Shown: in pieces, positions 22,710 through 35,779 of the stretch | Layout: every line of letters begins with the position of its first letter | Numbering within the stretch: position 1 is the first letter of the stretch | NCBI GenBank assembly: GCA_003586115.2 | Contig: QVOM02000053.1 | Span: 4,817,316-4,881,315, forward strand | Direction: 5' to 3' | DNA from: Salvator merianae | Lineage: Eukaryota; Chordata; Lepidosauria; Squamata; Teiidae | Length of the DNA: 64,000 bases | Notes under the pieces: generated by a model | The model's input: the letters and a program-made list of their open reading frames with translations, nothing else | Told to the model about the DNA's origin: nothing | Databases searched by the model: none | Translations under genes and position numbers: made by a program

Positions 22710-25700
22710 TGTAATGTATTGTGTCTATGTCCTTAACCTGACCCAAAATCTTCTGCAATATACTGGAGTTCTGTGGCAGATGGGTAATGATTCCTCAGCA
22801 GGTAACAATTGTGGAGGTAAACATTTGAGACAATTTAAGGATGTCTTAATGTAGCTGCAACCATTCTCTTGCGGAACAAATTAACTACAAATATGTTTCT
22901 CTGCTGAAGTGCTGCCAAAGTGTGCAAGCTGCATTTAAAGCAATGTGATGCTGTTTCCCTAAACCACACAAGAAGAGCAGACCAGAAAAATCAGAAACCA
23001 AAAAGCCACCTTGTTTAAGTTTCCAGATACAGTAGCATACTTCTGAAAAAGTAATTGATGTTAATACCCATGTTTCACATATTAATTTGACACTGTAACA
23101 TCCACTTTAAAAGTGCAAATGTCTATTTAAATACAATAGATTCAAGAGTATCAGTGAGAGATTAAACAAAATTTTGTTTGAATGTCGCTGCTTATTTATT
23201 CCACATTACTGCAACAATGCAATGCAGTAGTGAACATGGGTTTCGAGTTAGCAAAATATCACTTAAACAATTTGCCTTCAAGAATATTTAAAACAATAAA
23301 ATGAAAATAAACTCCAGTCAATTTCAACCTAAACAATTTGCAATGCTGTAAAAGCCTTTTTTTTTTTAGATATGCCGCCTAAATAATTAAGTTGTTCCTT
23401 TTACCATACTTCCTATATTATGGAAGTCAGCTTCTCACACTGAATCAATAACTCATTCCTTACGTCAGTCATTTTTCTCCATTTAACTGAACGAACTAAA
23501 GTCCAACACTGCAAGTTACATTACCTTTGAATTATGTGTGTAATTTAAAATTCAAAGCACAACACTAAGGAGCTTTTTAGACTGACCACTCTATAGCTTC
23601 TCCCTCCTTTCACATGTATCATCTTCATCCTTCATTGACATCAAAACTAACTCAGAAACAGTCAAAACCATAAAACCTTAACAGGAGGGCATTGGTGAAG
23701 AAGAAATCCAGCAATTTACAGTATTTATATCACAAATAAACAGCATACATGACACACAATTTGCATGAACTTAACAAGAGAGAAAGATCTAGATTAAAAT
23801 TTATTAATAATTACCAGTCCAGTAATGAAAAATCAACTAGCTGGAAGCAGTACGCTTTCTTGTAAGTTTCTCTGAAAATTTCAAAAACAAAACCTCTATA
23901 TGTATTCCATATGATTTTAGGTTTGCATAATAATGCAATGATAAGACTTACACAATTAAACTCAGAATAAGGTACATTTTTAACTCTGTTTTGCTGTTGT
24001 AGGAAAAGCAGAAAAAAAATCAAAAAACTTTGTTGCAATACATGCGACACTGTAAAATACACTGAAAATTAAAGCCAGTTTCCAAACAATGCAACACTGC
24101 AAAACTTATATAAATTTAATTAACTGTCCTATCTCCAGAGAATAAATCCTTTCAGCAACATTGCTTAACAACACATTTAGAAGATGCTGATCTTTTTCTG
24201 TTGCCTGAATAATTTATATCTTGTAAGACACTGACAATATTTGCAGATACCTTGTTCTAAAATGTACCATTGTAAAGAACATGAACTTCTTCATTTCTTT
24301 ATATGTAATAATATACCCAAAGAGTTTTGCCTTTTCCCACAGATCATTTCCAGAGTAACAGAGCCAGATTATAAACTATACTTCTTATATGCAATGTCAC
24401 CTCTTCATTTTAATTTCTTATTTTCTTCCAGAGCCAAGGCTTAAATTAATTAAATGTTAATCTGCAGCCCTTGGTTGAAGAAAAGAATTCAGAAATATTG
24501 GAGTGAGATAACAAGTAGTGGTGAAGACAACATTCAAAAATTCATGGTTCCATTTATGAAATATAAACATGCTATTCAACATTTTGTTTCAATGTTTTGC
24601 TGCCTATCAGATTTGAATGTGAAAATCCAGCATTAACTTGTTACATTCTTGTCATACATCTGTTGCAAAAATATGTCTTGCTGTAATTTATATTTAAAAA
24701 AACCCCAAAGATTCAAACACAGCTTGAATAATGCAGTCACAACTGCTCTGTCCCTTTTTGATGAGCATACAAAAGAAAAATATGCTGTTTATTTCAATGA
24801 CTGTTTAAAACATTGTCATTAGTGCATTTTGTGCTTTCTCAATATTTAAATGTCCTACAGGAGAGATAGTGAACCACTTAAATTACTGCTGAGCCATTTA
24901 ATACGATATTGTATTCTTACAACAGGAATTAAATCCATATTTTCTTTTAAAAAAGGAAACAAGAAAATCAAACTGTGGCAAGGGAAACAACAGAAACATG
25001 TTACCTATCTTTCCAAACAGCAAAATTGTACCCTTTTTTCTTAAACATGTAACGATTTACTAGATCAAAATAATATTTAGCTTTAAATCAAAGGATATGT
25101 TACAATGGCTAAGTCCAACAGTAACAGAAAGTAAAAATCCCTCGTCTGGGGCTGTATTATTTGTTGAAAAAAATCTACTTCAAAACATTAATCAAATTTT
25201 TCGCCTACTGGGCAGCCATATGGTAAAGCAGCATGTGAATCTCACAAACTTGCTGATCTCCTGTAACTGGGTGCTATTAATTACGCTTGCTGCATCCATC
25301 TCTTGGATTTCGCTTTGTGAAGAAAGTATTTATTGCAACAGCTTTTACAAAACAAGGGAATGAAAATCACAATTGATTAATGAGCTGAATGGAAATATTT
25401 CTGTTAGCAGATTTTTAAAATGAATCAGGATTAATACTATGGGTAAGAAACAAAGCTGCAGCTAGTGTTCCGCACAGATTGGTTTACACAAGCCCAACCC
25501 CCACTGTATCTCCACGTTTTATTTGCAGGAAATACCTGAAGTAAATATGCCAAAAAAAAAAAAAAAAAAATGCCCCCCCCCCCGCCTTCCGTCAAACATA
25601 TGGAGGATAGTAGTGGGTAAGGGCTACAGTTTTCATCCTCTCCTTTGGGCTTCATAGAGCAGTTGGCTGATCAGTGTAAAAAAACAATGCTGGAACAAAT

Positions 25701-27940
25701 TGAACTGAGGTAAATTGGCAGATGTCTTCGTACACTCTACCTTGTGTTGCATTTCATCCTTTAAAAGTGTTGCAGGCAACAAGGAGTGGAAAAGCATGGC
25801 CCTATCCTGTTCTAAAACAGACACTGTGGCTCGGAGCTTGGCACATCTTCCAGGAGAGTGAAACCAAGTGTCCAATAAACCTCATAAAACTTCAACTCCC
25901 TCCCACACCTCCAAAGGACTATCAGAGTGGGGAAGTTGATTGCCTAAATAACAAAATAAACCACAGTAATCTCTTATATTGCACTTTTTCTTTTTTACAA
26001 TACAGAAAAACAAGATTACTTTTCTTTTAAAAAAAACCCTTATACTAGAGCAAAATAATATGAATCTGCATAATTCTGTGGTTTCTTAGACCAGAACCAG
26101 ACAGACAAGTCCCACACTGTTCTTTCGATATACCATCTTTATCTCTCAAAAAATTGCCTCTCCCAGAGCTCAGTTCAGACTACTTTTCCCTCACTTCCAA
26201 GAGCTTACCTGTCTCTCAAACTTTTGGAGGTTCTTTCCTTTCCCAAACTTTTTTTTTTCTTATACAATATTCTCTTGGGCACTATGTTTTTGTACAACAC
26301 AGTTTTCACTCATAATCAGACAGGAAAATCTGGCCTTCCTCCCTCCATTTGGTCCCTGAACTTGTTCTTACATGACTGGTGGACCACACCTGCTTCATAC
26401 TAGGGCTTCTCTAGAAGTTAATGGAGTCAATGGGTAGACCAACCTCTGGCCTTGTAGGTCTCCATTTCATCCTAGTATGCTATACCCAACAATGTACGTT
26501 TGTGCTCTAGGTCCCTTTCTGTTATGCTACTCCAGCAGACAAGCTGAACACAGTTATCCATTTACTTGCATTGATAGTCCAGAGTCTCTGTCTCCATTGA
26601 TTTCCATTGGTTGACTCTACTGACTAACACTGGCAGACCAGTCCCAGAAAAAGAGGGTTAGAGGACAAGTATCATAAAAGCCTGTTTTGGCCTCATGAAC
26701 CATTCACTCACTACTTCTTGAACATCTTCAAACTTCTTTTGTTCTGATTTTTAGCTGTTAATCTGTAGTATTGCAATTCTGTGACCTGGGCTGAGGCTGT
26801 TCCTGAGGCCTGGCAATGAAATAGGGAGGAGGGGCTTCTATTGCACAGCAAAAAAATCTAAGCAGATTATTTGGTCTGGGCCTCTAAGTCAATGGCATCA
26901 ACTTGGAGAGAGAGGCTTTCACGTCTCAGTACTGGTGGGTTATCCACCGACGGGGGTGTTCTCAACAAACTCTCAGTACACCCATCCCTGCAGATCAAAT
27001 CCATATTAGTCCAGAGATGTGGCATTGCACTCCATGGTGGTATCGATGTAGCACCCTGAATCTAAGTCGCTTTCCTCCACTGACTTGCACTGAGAGAGGC
27101 CAACCGCTCATTTAACTGCGTACTACTGAAGAGACACCAACAACTCAGAAAAGTCAATCAACTCAACTTTAGAAATGGTTCTCCTAACCTCCAATTTTAC
27201 ATTAAATCCAATTATTCTCCATGTTGTAGGATCCAAACTACAGTATATGATGTCAGATGACTGTAGATCCATTCACCCATTTAAGGATATCATACAGAAA
27301 ATTCACAACCACACAATTGAAGGGGTTCTCATTTCTTTCAGAAATATCTGTCCCACTCAAAACTGATACGCAATTATCAAACAAGATAAAGTTAAATGCA
27401 TGAGAGTTCATCAAGCAACTCAGCTGATCAGTTTCCACAAGAATGTAGAAGTAAAGAGACACAAAGATAAAGCTACACCAGACATGCTAATATCTTCTCC
27501 TCTTTCCTTCCCTCCCAACCTCTTCTCTCTTTTGTGTCTTTTAAAATATAAGCCTGAGGGCTGAGACTTCTCTGAAATTATACTTTGTAAGGCACTTTAG
27601 GAGCCTGTATGGGCCAAAGGATAAAATAAAAGGGAACAACAAAAAGCAAGTAGTGTTGTGCTGATTCTGTGTGTAGTATGCAAGGTTCCCTCTGATCTGT
27701 GAAGTAGGTTATAAGTTGTTTAAACATGAAAGAATATATATATATAAAAACAACCTTTAAATACTTTATCAATACACTAATACTGCTGTGCTGTACTTCT
27801 TACCATTTGTCTGCATGTCTCTCTGCTTTTGCTGCTGAGGTTTGGAGCTCATTAAGGAATAGGTGGGACCCAGGAAGCACCTGTTCCAAATTTATTCCTG
27901 GATATTAGGAAGACTCTTGATGAAGACAGGCAGCACCTGA
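22710..27940. other. Unassigned intronic DNA, repeat-poor
   Basis: More than 5 kb without a recognised transposon. It contains an A-run followed by a C-run at 25550-25582. The part at 25200-25440 looks constrained (see findings). 26090-27120 is richer in C and has short frames on the plus strand, but no domain. Confidence 0.45.
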
Positions 27941-27949
27941 TCCTGTGAA

Positions 27950-28135
27950 ACCTGAATGTTTTGCTATTGTTGCTGCATTTTGTATTCCATTATGATGCTG
28001 TATTTTGAGGTTTTTGATTTGTATCTTGTGTTTTGTGCATAGTTTACTATTTTTGTTTATTCTTATTATTACATTGTAAACCCCTTGAGTGTTTTATGGA
28101 AACTACAATATACAAATAAATATATAAACATATAT
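27950..28135 (+). mobile_element. LINE 3' tail, probably L2-like
   Basis: A TTTTG/TATT-rich stretch leads into ACATTGTAAACCCCTTGAGT, then a run ending ATACAAATAAATATATAAAC. Many vertebrate L2/CR1-group elements end TTGTAAGCCGCCTTGAG followed by ATATAAATAAAT. No ORF part is attached. Confidence 0.45.
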
Positions 28136-28139
28136 ACAT

Positions 28140-31100
28140 GCATAATGGCAGAACAGAAGGAATCAATAAGTTTTTAAAAGCCAAATGGACTAAATGATGT
28201 ATTAAAAAAATTCTCTCAGCTACTGGATTATCTCAGTTTTAAAAAAAAATAGCCAAAAATGTTTAAAGAGCATCCCAAAATGTACTGAACACCTTTCTAC
28301 CACTTTTGAGCAATTCGTATATTGGCTGTCTGCTTAAAAGTTTAAAGAGGTAACAAAATGTTTAACAAGATACAAACCTCAGAGATCATTAATCAATATG
28401 TTCAATGTTATTTGTGATAATTCATCATGACATGATATTAATGACTTACTGTACCCTTCAGAGGTGAGATTAATGCAAATGAGCTGCCACAATTAACTTT
28501 ACTGCTCCCAACTCGCAGGAATGGACAGATGATTATAAATGACAACTATATGTCAATTACAATATCCAATAAAGTAAAGCTTAGAGGGCTATCTATCTAC
28601 TTTTATAGCCCTTCCTTGACGTAACTGAATTTAGTTCAGCCCACTATGTCACAGGAATACCACTGTTTTCAGAAAATGAGAATGAAAAAATTAATGTCTG
28701 GACTCCTAAAAGAAGCCCTTGAATAACGTGTGTCCAACTATACTGTCTGAAACGTGAAAATGGCAGAAAACTGGGAACAGATGCAGTCTTTGTGAGCTAA
28801 AGAAAATTGTGTCTGTTCCGAAACTGAAACAGTAAGGCCATGAGAAAATAATAATAATAACCTGCCCCGCTGTTTAATATATTTATTCAATTAAAATGCA
28901 CTAACAGAGCATTCTGAGAGACCTTTCATTTGGTAATTTGGTTAGCTACAATACTGCCCTAGAGCAGTGGAAATAGTTCCTTTTCATAACTGAAATAAAG
29001 TCAAAAAGTGTTAAGGTTCTGAGACCTCCTATGAATTTTAGGAATAAAGAAAAATAATTATAATGATGCACTATAACTGGATGAATGGCCTTCAGAAAGG
29101 ACAGAATAACCGCAACATGGGCTTGTACTCCCATATGGCATAAGTTATAAGCAAAACAGAGTTGAATGTGACAGTCAGTACTTAGTCACATATGCCTCCT
29201 TCCTAGGAGTCAAGATATTTCATTTGTTTGGAGATAAACAAGGGCAGCAGTTTTCTTCCAAGAGCAAATATGTGATGCTTTTCCCAGGTTTTTATAAAAA
29301 CCCAAACACTGACCTATGGATGAAACCATAAAACGACTTGTTTGCAGCACATTCCACATTGCAAAAGCTGGCACAGGAATAATCCAGGCTTACCTTAAGA
29401 CCTTTATGGCATCTACTGGTGTTACTCCTTTCTACACCATTAATGCGGAATATGAGAGACCCCACCCACCGTCAGCATGCTGCATTTATGTCAATATAGT
29501 TTTGAAAAAAGTCAATCAACCACAATATAATTTCTACCTGGAAAGGGGAACCTGTCTTCTGAAAGACTACTGCTTGCATCAGGCCTATTTTTATGGTCAA
29601 CAATATCTTAGGAAATGACTATTAACCCCATCTGGATAGGCAAAGTTTTCTCATTCCTGCCCTACATCTGGTATGAGTGGGGATCTGAACCTATGTATCA
29701 AAGTCCCATAAAAATCTAAGAATCCTCTATGAATACAATGTTTCTTTTCATATAAGGCAACTTGAAGCTGACCATTTACAGGAATTTTAAAATTACTGCA
29801 TCCTTTGGAGAATATAGGCTTTCAGTTTGTCCTCAAATCTATTAAAATGTATGTCTGTATTTTTCCAAGTCACTAAATTTCCAATACCAAAATGACGTTT
29901 CTCAAGGCCCCCTGAACACAGAAAGCATTGCACATGACATTCATGAGTCAGTAAGAATATGATGCATCATTAACAGAATGCAAAAGTGCATAAGGTCTAA
30001 CTGCCCCAAACAATACGTGTGAATTAATAACCTGCCAGATTTGCTGTAACTTAACAAAAATAGATTTTGCTAATTATTCAACACATTCAAGTTGAATAAA
30101 TAAGATTTTTCCCCCAGTGCCTCCTGTTTAATTGCAGCTTGGCACCAACAAATATATATCAAAATTATAGTATTTCCCTCGACAGGAAGTTCCGTGCTTC
30201 CACACATTGTTATGGCTCTCTGCAGAGTAACCCAGAAATGCTGACAACCTTGAACACTGCTACAACAATATTACTGTACTTGGCACAGAAGTACCCTTGC
30301 GGCAGGAGAAAAGCTGTAATTTTGACTGTCACTTCATATCATACTGGATATTATTTCACTGTATACACATGTACACACTATTAAAGTCTTAATAGAGTAC
30401 AATTTTCTCACTGCCCACTTTTTTTTATGATAAATGAAAACCTTTGTAAAATCAACTAAACCAACAGATTATATTTTTTTTCTTCAAATAATCATCGTAC
30501 AGGACATGCAAAACCCACCAAAAATAGCAATGTGTGAAAAGGCATTTGTTATATGGATTATTCAACTGCATTTCCCATAGTGCGATGCACTTCTCACATT
30601 CTACAAAGATCTCTGCTATAAAACATAATAGTAAAGCTGCACAAAATAATACACAGATGTGGGCATATGTGTACAATGCAAGTAGGAGGGACATCTATTT
30701 GACCAAAATCACATATTCAAGCATCAGTTCTTATAAAGATTATGCCAAAGATTATTCCTTCTATTCCAAACCATTTCTAATTTTCTAACTTTCCCAAAAA
30801 TATTTAAAAATGAAGAAAACTCTTAAGGGAGTATATACACGATAGTAAAAGCCCTTGCCTTTTGCTGGAGTGTGCTGAGTTTAACTCATTCTGTGCCACC
30901 TTCCAAATTCTCCAACTACTCAACCTGGCTAAGAACCCTAAAATTAAGCAGCTAGCATTGGAATTGTAAGATATTCCTACAGAGGATTCAGATATCCTGT
31001 GCACCAACCCTAAAGAGAAAATGGCAGAGATTTCTAACAAGCACCTAGAAGGCACCTTAAAAGTTTGGCAAAGGGACTACTATGCCCCTCCCTATGGAGG

Positions 31101-31375
31101 CCCCACAGTCAGCAATCTCCCCTTCCCATGGCTTGTGAACCCCCACTCTTAAAGTGACAAACCGTCGCTGCCACCCACCCTTCTTAGCTTGAAACCTGTG
31201 TTGGCCAAGAAACTAACCAAAATGCAGTGGACCAAACTTGAAAAAGCAGAGTTAAATGAATTAGAAATTTCTTCCCAACTATGGATACTCTGGAACCAAA
31301 GGATTGTTTAAGTGTCCTCCTAAGTCCACCACACAAAGTCTGGTAGCAAACACATGCAATTTACATGCATTTAAA
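28140..31375. other. Unassigned intronic DNA
   Basis: 28380-28570 looks constrained (see findings). 30800-31200 has degraded, possibly retroelement-derived sequence, including CCCACTCTTAAAGTGACA at 31142, which recurs in related form at 39.9 kb. No exon was recognised. Confidence 0.42.
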
Positions 31376-31377
31376 AG

Positions 31378-31960
31378 GCCATGAAGCAATCAGTGAGAAG
31401 TCCCTCAATCCTATCTGAGCTTCACTTAGAAAAGGCAAGGAAGGGGCTGGTCTCAGTACTGTATAATATTACCTTGAATCTTAAGCTCCAAGCTCTCAAG
31501 ACTTCTTGGGGAAAGGACTTAGAACTCCATATTCATATCAAGTGTGGGGAAGCTGTTTTGTGCTTAAACAGAGCCACTTTGTGCTTAACATCCAAAGTTA
31601 AAGCTATTCAATTAAATAATATACATAAAAGGCACAGAACACCAACACAACATGCTTATTGTCAGTGCCATCTCCTCAATATGCTAAGGAGGTGGTCAGA
31701 GTCATGGAACTAATTTCCATATGATATGGGAATGTCCAGACATCGAGAAATTCTGGACAGAAATCCAAAAAGGAAAAATAAAGAAGGCAATGTGAGCTTC
31801 CCAACAGAACCATGCCTACTAGCATGCATTCTGAGAAAAAAAATAAAACAAACACAAACTGCTGAGATTCGTGTTAACCACAGCTAAACTTACCATCATA
31901 CAAAACTGGAAACAAATCCATCTGATATTCCTGGATCTGGGATTTTGCCTGAAACAAATA
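31378..31960 (+). mobile_element. L1 LINE ORF2 C-terminal fragment
   Basis: The frame starting near 31381 reads EKARKGLVSVLYNITL, then TSWGKDLELHI, then KRHRTPTQHAYCQC. After a +1 frame change it reads GTNFHMIWECPDIEKFW. These fit the L1 ORF2 tail (GL.S..YN, W..DL, R...P, CWRC, FYHMWWECP.I.KFW), i.e. the Cys-rich C-terminal region. A later piece (LTTAKLTIIQNWKQ) fits the extreme C terminus (TAA...IA..WK). It is 5'-truncated, frameshifted and inactive. Squamate genomes carry many L1 families. Confidence 0.78.
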
Positions 31961-32125
31961 TATTTCATTCCAGCAGAAGCAGATTAAATGCACACAGGTA
32001 AAACAAAAACAAACAAACGAAAAGGACTACCATATATTTTGGAATGCCCATATTGATGCAATCCCAACTTTGGAAGACTTTGGTCTGCCCTCAAGGCATA
32101 CTTTGGAGTTTTGATTTAACACCAG

Positions 32126-32204
32126 AGTTGTCTGCACCAGCATGTGGATGGCAGGCCCCTATTCCAGGATATAATCTGGGATAAGACCCAGTGTGGAAAG
32201 GGAC
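32126..32204. mobile_element. Foldback DNA element, family 1, copy C (right half only)
   Basis: Matches the right half of the copies at 10.3 and 11.9 kb: TCTGCACCAGCATGTGGATG, then CCCCTATTCCAGGATATAAT, then GACCCAGTGTGGAAAGGGAC. The left arm is absent. Confidence 0.78.
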
Positions 32205-32639
32205 CATGTCTATTAATCCAAAATTTCATAGCATCTTAGAAGCACTATAAGAGCCAGATAATTAACAAGCTGAATTTTTTCTTTAAAAAAACTCAAATCG
32301 TATGTTGTCCGTAATTAGGATTTCAAAATGGAAGTATCCATTTTGTATCCATGGTTAAATTTTGAAAGTATTTGATATATTATTTGTTTTAATTCACTTC
32401 TTTTAATTGTTTGAATAATTTTTTTTAAAAAAAACCCTCAAACCATCGCTAAATTCCTTGCAGTACAGTGGATTTCATTCCCCAAACCATAGTGCTCTTC
32501 ATTCTGGAGCTCCAATTAACAAAACAGGAATTAAAACACACTAGAAGAACTCCAGTTGCAATAGGAACCATCTGTAGATGGACAAGGTATTTGATTTTTA
32601 AGATTTTTTTTTTGTCATCGTTTTGAACAACTTAAATTC

Positions 32640-32790
32640 AGAGATCAATATATGTCCCTATGTGTTTTCTTAATTGTAATTGATTTGTTATAGTTTGTAT
32701 TGGTCACTAGATGCTTTGTTCACATATGTCAATATTTGTATGGGTCTGTGACCATAATAAAGTTTTGAGTGATTGATTAATTGATTGGAT
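32640..32790 (+). mobile_element. LINE-type 3' tail with GATT repeats
   Basis: GGGTCTGTGACCATAATAAA, then GTTTTGAGTGATTGATTAAT, is a typical retroposon end in reptiles (ACCGTAATAAAGTTTTGATT with GATT repeats), including an AATAAA. The body upstream is not recognised. Confidence 0.45.
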
Positions 32791-32794
32791 TTTG

Positions 32795-34115
32795 GGCACC
32801 TAGAGAAGCAAAAACAAAAGAATCCAGGTGTATCATTCCCTTATTTGGCATATTTCTACAGCTTGCTATTGTCAGGCATATTCAATACCACATGCTGTTA
32901 TCATGATCCTATTGGCTATCTCCATAATTGAATAGATTATACCACCTCAGGCTTTTACTGCCCTTTCTGAACCTGTTTGCCCACTTACAGTGGATAAAAT
33001 GGCAACCTTTCTGGGAAAAGATGGTTAATTTGAGGTTTGATCATTATAACTGTGTTTCTGTCTTCTGTTGATATTCCTGCAGCTTAGGTTGTACGAAGTA
33101 TATATGACCTATAGGACACAACATAACTTGATTTATATTTCCTGTTATTATCAGGATATGGGTTGCCTCAAGGCAATAGTTGGAATGGAGATAGTGTCAT
33201 AAAACAAAATAAAACAATATAAAATATGAACAAAGATAAAGATTTATGAAATAAAAATGTAATCTATGTAATAGTTTTTGCACAATTAATTCAAAATTAT
33301 GTTCATCTGAAGCATAAGTTCAAGGCCCCAGAGAGATCTTTCATAGGCTTGTGGCCCCCAAATATCTTGGACTGCAGCATCACTAATGACCAAGTACCTG
33401 CATAGTCCCAAAATATGAAGACAACACCAGCATGGTGAATGCCAGTACAAGACACTTATGCTTGGGGCTCTTTCTGTCTTTTGAGTTGCAGATTCTTTGT
33501 TTCAAAATACTCAATGTACATTAAAGCAATAAACCAACGTACAGCATAGACAATAGAGAAGTACATTTAACTATGAGTTTCAACAGCTCATTTAAAAGAG
33601 CAATAATAATACATTTAAAGACTTACAAACTAAATAATTATTTTAATGGAGATACAGCTCCCTAAAGACAAAAACCTCCCCATGGCAAATGGCACTGATT
33701 TGGAAAGTAGGAGAAATACAATTACTAGAAATTCAAGACAAGAATTCATCAAAACTCTGAAAAATGTCTATGCTGCAGTGAGGCAGACTTCATCTTTGCA
33801 TGTGGTACAGTGCTCATTTGAAAAGCAGATAGATACACTATGCCATGAGAAAAAGTTGTCAGTTCTTCTGTGTTTAGGATTGAATTGCCTCAAAATAACT
33901 TTTACATCTGCAAATCAGCAGTGGATGAAGCAAGTGAAGATGATGGTTAAACAGCAATAGCAAGGAACATAACACAACTCTAAGTTTATATCAACAAATT
34001 ACTATCAGGTGATGACAATAGTATCAGTGTACTTTAGTGTCAGTGGCATGGTCAGAAACAGTGCCATCTGAATGAAACAGTGGCCTAGACCATCCCGCAC
34101 ACTGTGCACATTTCA
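32795..34115. other. Unassigned intronic DNA
   Basis: Open frame of 104 codons at 33646-33960 without a recognisable domain. No named repeat. Confidence 0.42.
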
Positions 34116-34119
34116 GGGC

Positions 34120-34494
34120 TGTCTTGAAGGTTCTGCAATGCTAGGAATGAAAGTCCCTAACCTTGGAGCCTTCAGGAAACCCATTTTGGTGGCACACTTT
34201 GACATGCAGCCAAAATGGGTTCCCCAGTAGCCTGGACAATGGAGTTGTGCCTTCTGCAGCCCACCGTAATTTGAACTGACCTGAGCTGGTACACCGGTAG
34301 TCCTCAAAGTCAAGGACAACCAGTAATTCAGATCAAGGGTCTCCTGGTATGGATTAGGCTCCATCCTCTATGGATGGATTGTACCAGTGGTGGGTGAGAC
34401 CTCTTGGATCTGCACTAATATGTGGACCAATAAAGTCCTGAAGGGAGCCATGAGGGCTTTTGGTATGTACTACAGGAAAGTGCAGAAAGGTCCA
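34120..34494. mobile_element. Foldback-related element, family 3, copy 2
   Basis: Ends AAAGTGCAGAAAGGTCC, complementary to the start of copy 1 at 14275. It shares CCAAAATGGGTTCCCCAGTA and TTCAGATCAAGGGTCTCCTG with copy 1 in the same order and orientation. The internal hairpin is AACCCATTTTGG and CCAAAATGGGTT. Confidence 0.55.
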
Positions 34495-34499
34495 AACAT

Positions 34500-35490
34500 A
34501 CTGCAGGAAAGAAAAAAATTGGAAGGATAACAACAGCAAGCACAGACTGTGTAAAGGAAAAGATGAAATTGTAAGCCACATTATTAGCTTGTGGAGTGAG
34601 TTTGCACAGATGGAATATAAAAATACTCAATAAAGTTGCAGCAACCTTACATTGGAACTTATGTAAAAATTACAACTTGCAAGAGGGGGGGAAATATACG
34701 GTGGGAAAAAGTATAGAAAGGATTGCATAAAATAATGATGCTAAAATATCATGGGATTTTAAAATTCAAACATAAACAGTTGAATCATAATATTACTTTG
34801 GTTGAGAAGTAATAAGTATGCCTGTCCCAGGTGATCAGCAGAATTGAGAGGATGAATTGAAGAGACCATAAAATACCAAGATCTACAAATTGAAATCGAA
34901 TGCCTTGAAATCAGTAATTCGAGTAGTTATTGGGGCACTGGGTGCAATACCAAAGAAATTAAGAAATATTTGGCAGACAGAAGAAAATGTAAAATTAAGA
35001 ATTATGCAACTGCAAAAAGCAAACTTATTTGAAACTAGCCACGTTCTCCTACAATCCCTTATTGATTCCCAAATCCTTGGTTACGTTCAAAATTAATGAC
35101 GAGCCAAAATTCTGCTAAAGAAAGGAAACATGGATGTGTCTTAGAGAGACAGGACAGAGAGGAACAATGATACTAAAGTTTGGAAGAAGGTGCAGGGTGT
35201 CTATTTTGAGATCTGGTGTTATGCAAATATTTGCTGCCTTGTATTTTGCCTCTCTTCCTCTATTTACAGTTCCAATCATTAAACAAATGGAGGCGCTACA
35301 AAACTCCTCACCAAGCAATAAGTTGGATCATGCAATAATATTTAGATCCAGTATAACACCCCATATTGTGTATATTTCTGAAAAGCCATACGTAAGCCAA
35401 TTTGGTTGCATTAACATGAATATGATGATTCTGGCTTTAACTTTCCTTTTGCCCTTCTGCTGTTTTGTAAACAACAAAAACTGTGGGCCA
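34500..35490. other. Unassigned intronic DNA
   Basis: A 121-codon open frame at 35134-35499 has hydrophobic patches but no recognisable family. Probably chance. Confidence 0.42.
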
Positions 35491-35775
35491 CAGCTATAGT
35501 GGGAGCAGCTGGATTGCTCCCAGTACCTATTTCCCGGTGAGAATGCTGCAGGCTATAGTGCGGCTGCGCACTTGCGCACCACGGCTGCAACTGCACACTC
35601 ATGTGCCATGTCTCTGGTTGCCATGACAGCAGCTACTGTCATGACAGGTGGGCGGCATTCACACTGTGACTGCTGGAAGCCTGCTTCTGGGTTCTTCCAG
35701 ACCTCACAGTGCAGACGGCCACCACACCACAGGGACTGTTCCACTCTGGAATGTTCAGATTCCATCATTCCAAGA
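35490..35775. mobile_element. GC-rich foldback-like element
   Basis: A GC- and CpG-rich island in otherwise AT-rich DNA. It holds a hairpin: left arm 35654-35679 (key bases CACTGTGA and CTGGAAG) pairs with right arm 35694-35720 (CTTCCAG and TCACAGTG). It looks like part of a palindromic DNA transposon, not a promoter. Confidence 0.5.
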
Positions 35776-35779
35776 TAGA

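Noticed and set aside
27253..27462. Frame ending YDILKW before GT, considered as the preceding WWOX exon
   Set aside because: The upstream residues do not resemble the SDR segment expected there, and no acceptor fits the length.
27738..27750. AT-repeat fragile-site signal of the type described in mammalian WWOX
   Set aside because: The longest alternating AT run seen is only about a dozen bases; no long AT dinucleotide tract is present in this window.
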